Assembly (NCBI GenBank): GCA_002351725.1
Contig: DEHD01000018.1
Location: 1 to 64,000 of the forward strand
Length of the DNA: 64,000 bases
Source of the DNA: Prevotella sp. UBA2809
GTDB taxonomy: Bacteria > Bacteroidota > Bacteroidia > Bacteroidales > Bacteroidaceae
Direction of reading: 5' to 3'
In this document: piece by piece, positions 61,863 to 64,000 of the stretch
Layout of the letters: every line of letters begins with the position of its first letter
How positions within the stretch are numbered: the stretch's first letter is position 1
Position numbers and translations under genes: made by a program
The notes under the pieces: model-generated
What the model was told of the DNA's origin: nothing
Databases searched by the model: none
What the model saw: the letters and a program-made list of their open reading frames with translations, nothing else

Positions 61863-63374
61863 ATGAAGATATTTACGAGCGCACAAGTCCATGAATTGGA
61901 CAAATACACTATAGACAACGAGCCCATTAAATCTATTGATTTGATGGAGCGAGCCGCAAAAGCATTGACACAAGCAATAACAGACAATTGGAACTTCAAC
62001 ACACCTGTTATCATTTTTGCCGGTCCCGGCAATAATGGCGGCGATGCATTGGCTGTGGCAAGAATGCTGATAGAGAAAGACTATGAGGTAACAGTATACT
62101 TGTTTAACATAACCGGCCATCTGTCGGAAGACTGCCTTGCCAACAAGAAGCGCCTGATTGAAAAACGTTCGAGGGCACTGATTGAGGTTATGCAAGAGTT
62201 TGAGCCACCCCAGCTGGAAGAAGGGACTTTGGTAGTTGATGGTTTGTTTGGCTCTGGTCTGAACAAGCCTCTGGCTGGAGGATTTGCCTCGTTAGTAAAG
62301 TATATTAATGCCTCACGTGCACAGGTAGTCAGCATCGATATTCCGTCTGGACTTATGACAGAGGACAATACTTATAATGTAAAGGCCAACATCATACGTG
62401 CAGACATGACTCTGACACTCCAACTGCCAAAATTATCTTTCCTTTTCCCAGAGAATCAACAGTTTATAGGAAAACTCAAGATTCTGGACATACGCCTAAG
62501 CAAACAGGGAATTGACAAGATAGATGCCAACTACACGTTACTTGAAGAGAACGACATTCGTCCTCACATACTTAAGCGCGATCCATTTGCCCACAAAGGC
62601 AAAATGGGTAACGCACTGATTATTGCAGGAAGTTACGGAATGTGCGGAGCTTCAGTCCTCGCCACCCAAGCATGTTTACGTGTTGGAGCAGGTAAGGTTA
62701 CAGCACATACGCCAAAACGCAACAGTACAATACTACAGATAAGCGTACCCGAGGCTATCATTCAGTTCGACAGAGAAGAAACAACATTCTCGGAGGCTGT
62801 AGACACAGAGGATTTCAACGCTTTGGGCATAGGACCTGGACTTGGAACCAGCGAACAAACAGCGATTGCCATCATAGCCCAGCTGCGCAGAACACAATGC
62901 CCTATCGTTGTAGATGCTGATGCTATCAACATCTTAGCGAATCATCGTGCATGGTTGCAACAACTTCCAAAGGGAATCATCATGACTCCACATCCCAAAG
63001 AGTTCGACAGACTGGAAGGTCCCTCTAACGACAGTTTCGAACGCTTGATGAAAGCCCGCGATCTGGCAGAACGTATTCATGGATACATTCTGCTCAAAGG
63101 TCATCACAGTTCACTCTGTCTGCCTGACGGACACATCATCTTCAACTCTACAGGTAATGCCGGTATGGCCACAGCAGGTAGTGGCGACGTACTGACAGGT
63201 ATCATTACAGGCCTGCTGGCTCGCGGATACAATCAGGAAAACGCATGTATTGTAGGCATGTATCTACACGGAATGGCTGGCGACATCGCTGCACGCGAAT
63301 TAGGAGAAGAGAGCGTGATAGCAAGCGACATTATCAAGAATCTGCCTTACGCATTTAAACGACTTAATGAATGA
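61863..63374 (+). CDS. nnrD: Bifunctional NAD(P)H-hydrate epimerase and dehydratase
   Basis: Repairs damaged (hydrated) NADH and NADPH in the cytoplasm. The 503-residue fusion has an N-terminal YjeF_N epimerase domain (about 1-215; MERAAKAL, FAGPGNNGGDALAVARML) and a C-terminal ribokinase-like dehydratase domain (about 220-503; NALIIAGSYGMCGA, VVDADAINIL, GSGDVLTGIITGLLARG). I use ATG 61863, 23 codons into the open frame, because the promoter lies just upstream. The stop overlaps the next start (ATGA). Confidence 0.95.
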   Translation: MKIFTSAQVHELDKYTIDNEPIKSIDLMERAAKALTQAITDNWNFNTPVIIFAGPGNNGGDALAVARMLIEKDYEVTVYLFNITGHLSEDCLANKKRLIEKRSRALIEVMQEFEPPQLEEGTLVVDGLFGSGLNKPLAGGFASLVKYINASRAQVVSIDIPSGLMTEDNTYNVKANIIRADMTLTLQLPKLSFLFPENQQFIGKLKILDIRLSKQGIDKIDANYTLLEENDIRPHILKRDPFAHKGKMGNALIIAGSYGMCGASVLATQACLRVGAGKVTAHTPKRNSTILQISVPEAIIQFDREETTFSEAVDTEDFNALGIGPGLGTSEQTAIAIIAQLRRTQCPIVVDADAINILANHRAWLQQLPKGIIMTPHPKEFDRLEGPSNDSFERLMKARDLAERIHGYILLKGHHSSLCLPDGHIIFNSTGNAGMATAGSGDVLTGIITGLLARGYNQENACIVGMYLHGMAGDIAARELGEESVIASDIIKNLPYAFKRLNE

Positions 63375-64000
63375 GTAGAAAATTAGCTTTATTTATAGCC
63401 TTGACATTAGGCGCAACTGGTTCACTGGCTCAGACCGTTATAAGCAACTACAAGCCAGGAGTAACCAGCGAGGGAGCAGTGTATTATCTGCCCAAGACCG
63501 CAATACGTATAACACTTCAAATAGAAAAAACGATATACACCCCAGGAGAGTTCTGTAAATATTCAGAGAAATATCTACGAATTAAGGATGTGGCTTCTAC
63601 TCCATCTACCAAATATCGTTTGATTTCGGTACAGCAGGAGCCATTTGCTGTAGCAGATACATCAAAATGTTATGCGGTAAAGTATGATGCCAAGACCTCT
63701 GCTTGCAACGTCAGACTTTCTGATAAAGGAATCCTTTTGGCTATAAACCAGGATATCAAGCAACAGGCACAACAAAAAATCACTAACGCCCCCAAAGTTA
63801 AGCCTGCTAGCAAGTCGCCAAAGTCATATCTTAGCGAAGAGATTCTCTCTGCCGGTAGCACATCAAAGATGGCAGAACTTACTGCTCAGGAGATTTATGA
63901 GATTCGCGAGAGTCGTAGCATGCTGGCCAAAGGACAGGCCGACTTTATGCCAAAGGACGGCGAACAGCTCCGACTGATGCTACAAGAGCTCGGGACTCAG
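63371..64000 (+). CDS. DUF4831-like exported protein (3' end beyond window)
   Basis: The first 210 codons of a protein with a signal peptide (MSRKLALFIALTLGATGSLA) followed by YKPGVTSEGAVYYLPKTAIR, matching the Bacteroidota DUF4831 family. Later segments such as LTAQEIYEIRESRSMLAKGQ fit the same family. Overlaps nnrD by four bases, so translationally coupled. No function is known. It runs off the right end with no stop. Confidence 0.8.
   Translation, partial: MSRKLALFIALTLGATGSLAQTVISNYKPGVTSEGAVYYLPKTAIRITLQIEKTIYTPGEFCKYSEKYLRIKDVASTPSTKYRLISVQQEPFAVADTSKCYAVKYDAKTSACNVRLSDKGILLAINQDIKQQAQQKITNAPKVKPASKSPKSYLSEEILSAGSTSKMAELTAQEIYEIRESRSMLAKGQADFMPKDGEQLRLMLQELGTQ

Overview
The window looks like a chromosomal segment of a Bacteroidales bacterium, most likely Prevotella or a close relative. 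Three things point there. The recognisable promoters have the Bacteroidota form (TTTG, about 19-20 bases, TAnnTTTGC) and genes lack clear Shine-Dalgarno sites. Several proteins belong to families typical of the phylum (DUF4290, DUF4292, DUF4294, DUF4831, DUF5689, Oar-like TonB receptors). A secreted nuclease ends in a Prevotella-style C-terminal tail. All assignments rest on reading the sequence; no database search was run.

Layout. 1-545: 5' end of a leftward 16S rRNA gene with its leader and promoter, then a spacer with a 22-base-period hairpin array. 546-6262: housekeeping operon tsaB, DUF4290, murA, rimM, dxr, rseP, closed by a clear terminator. 6308-10489: AEC transporter, divergent short ComEC and TerC, M20 deacylase. 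10493-14995 (minus): dut, TPR protein, DUF4292 lipoprotein, EnvC-like protein. 15144-23407 (plus): dgt, miaB, an MsbA-like ABC exporter and two LTA-synthase-like membrane sulfatase-fold enzymes. 23404-24345 (minus): an LpxL-like acyltransferase.

24449-32359 is the most interesting part. It is one plus-strand run encoding 2-aminoethylphosphonate (AEP) synthesis (PEP mutase, phosphonopyruvate decarboxylase, AEP transaminase), a probable CMP-AEP-forming nucleotidyltransferase, a LicD phosphotransferase and three glycosyltransferases (GT90, GT11-like, DUF6492). I read it as a pathway that decorates a surface glycan with AEP. 32345-37946 continues the glycan theme: a GT87 enzyme fused to a formylglycine-generating-enzyme-like domain, a WecE-type aminotransferase, an ArnC/GtrB-like GT2, GtrA and a GT4. 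The GT2, GtrA and GT87 together resemble a polyprenyl-phosphate-sugar flip-and-transfer module.

37949-45422: a helix-hairpin-helix/beta-barrel protein, DUF4294, then dxs-trkA-trkH. 45446-49473 (minus): glyS, an FKBP lipoprotein, and an AAA ATPase paired with a TOPRIM-like DUF4435 protein. 49600-59319 (minus): two paralogous TonB receptors, an OB-fold/BACON lipoprotein and a secreted endonuclease I, possibly for nucleic-acid scavenging. 59462-61771 (minus): hpt-adk-obgE. 61863-64000 (plus): nnrD and a truncated DUF4831 protein.

Unexplained structure includes three 22-base-period arrays of small hairpins with unrelated arm sequences, one inside a glycosyltransferase gene. A GC-rich element is shared in different frames by aepY and the fucosyltransferase gene. 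The region from about 18 to 31.4 kb is more GC-rich than its flanks and ends abruptly inside the fucosyltransferase gene.
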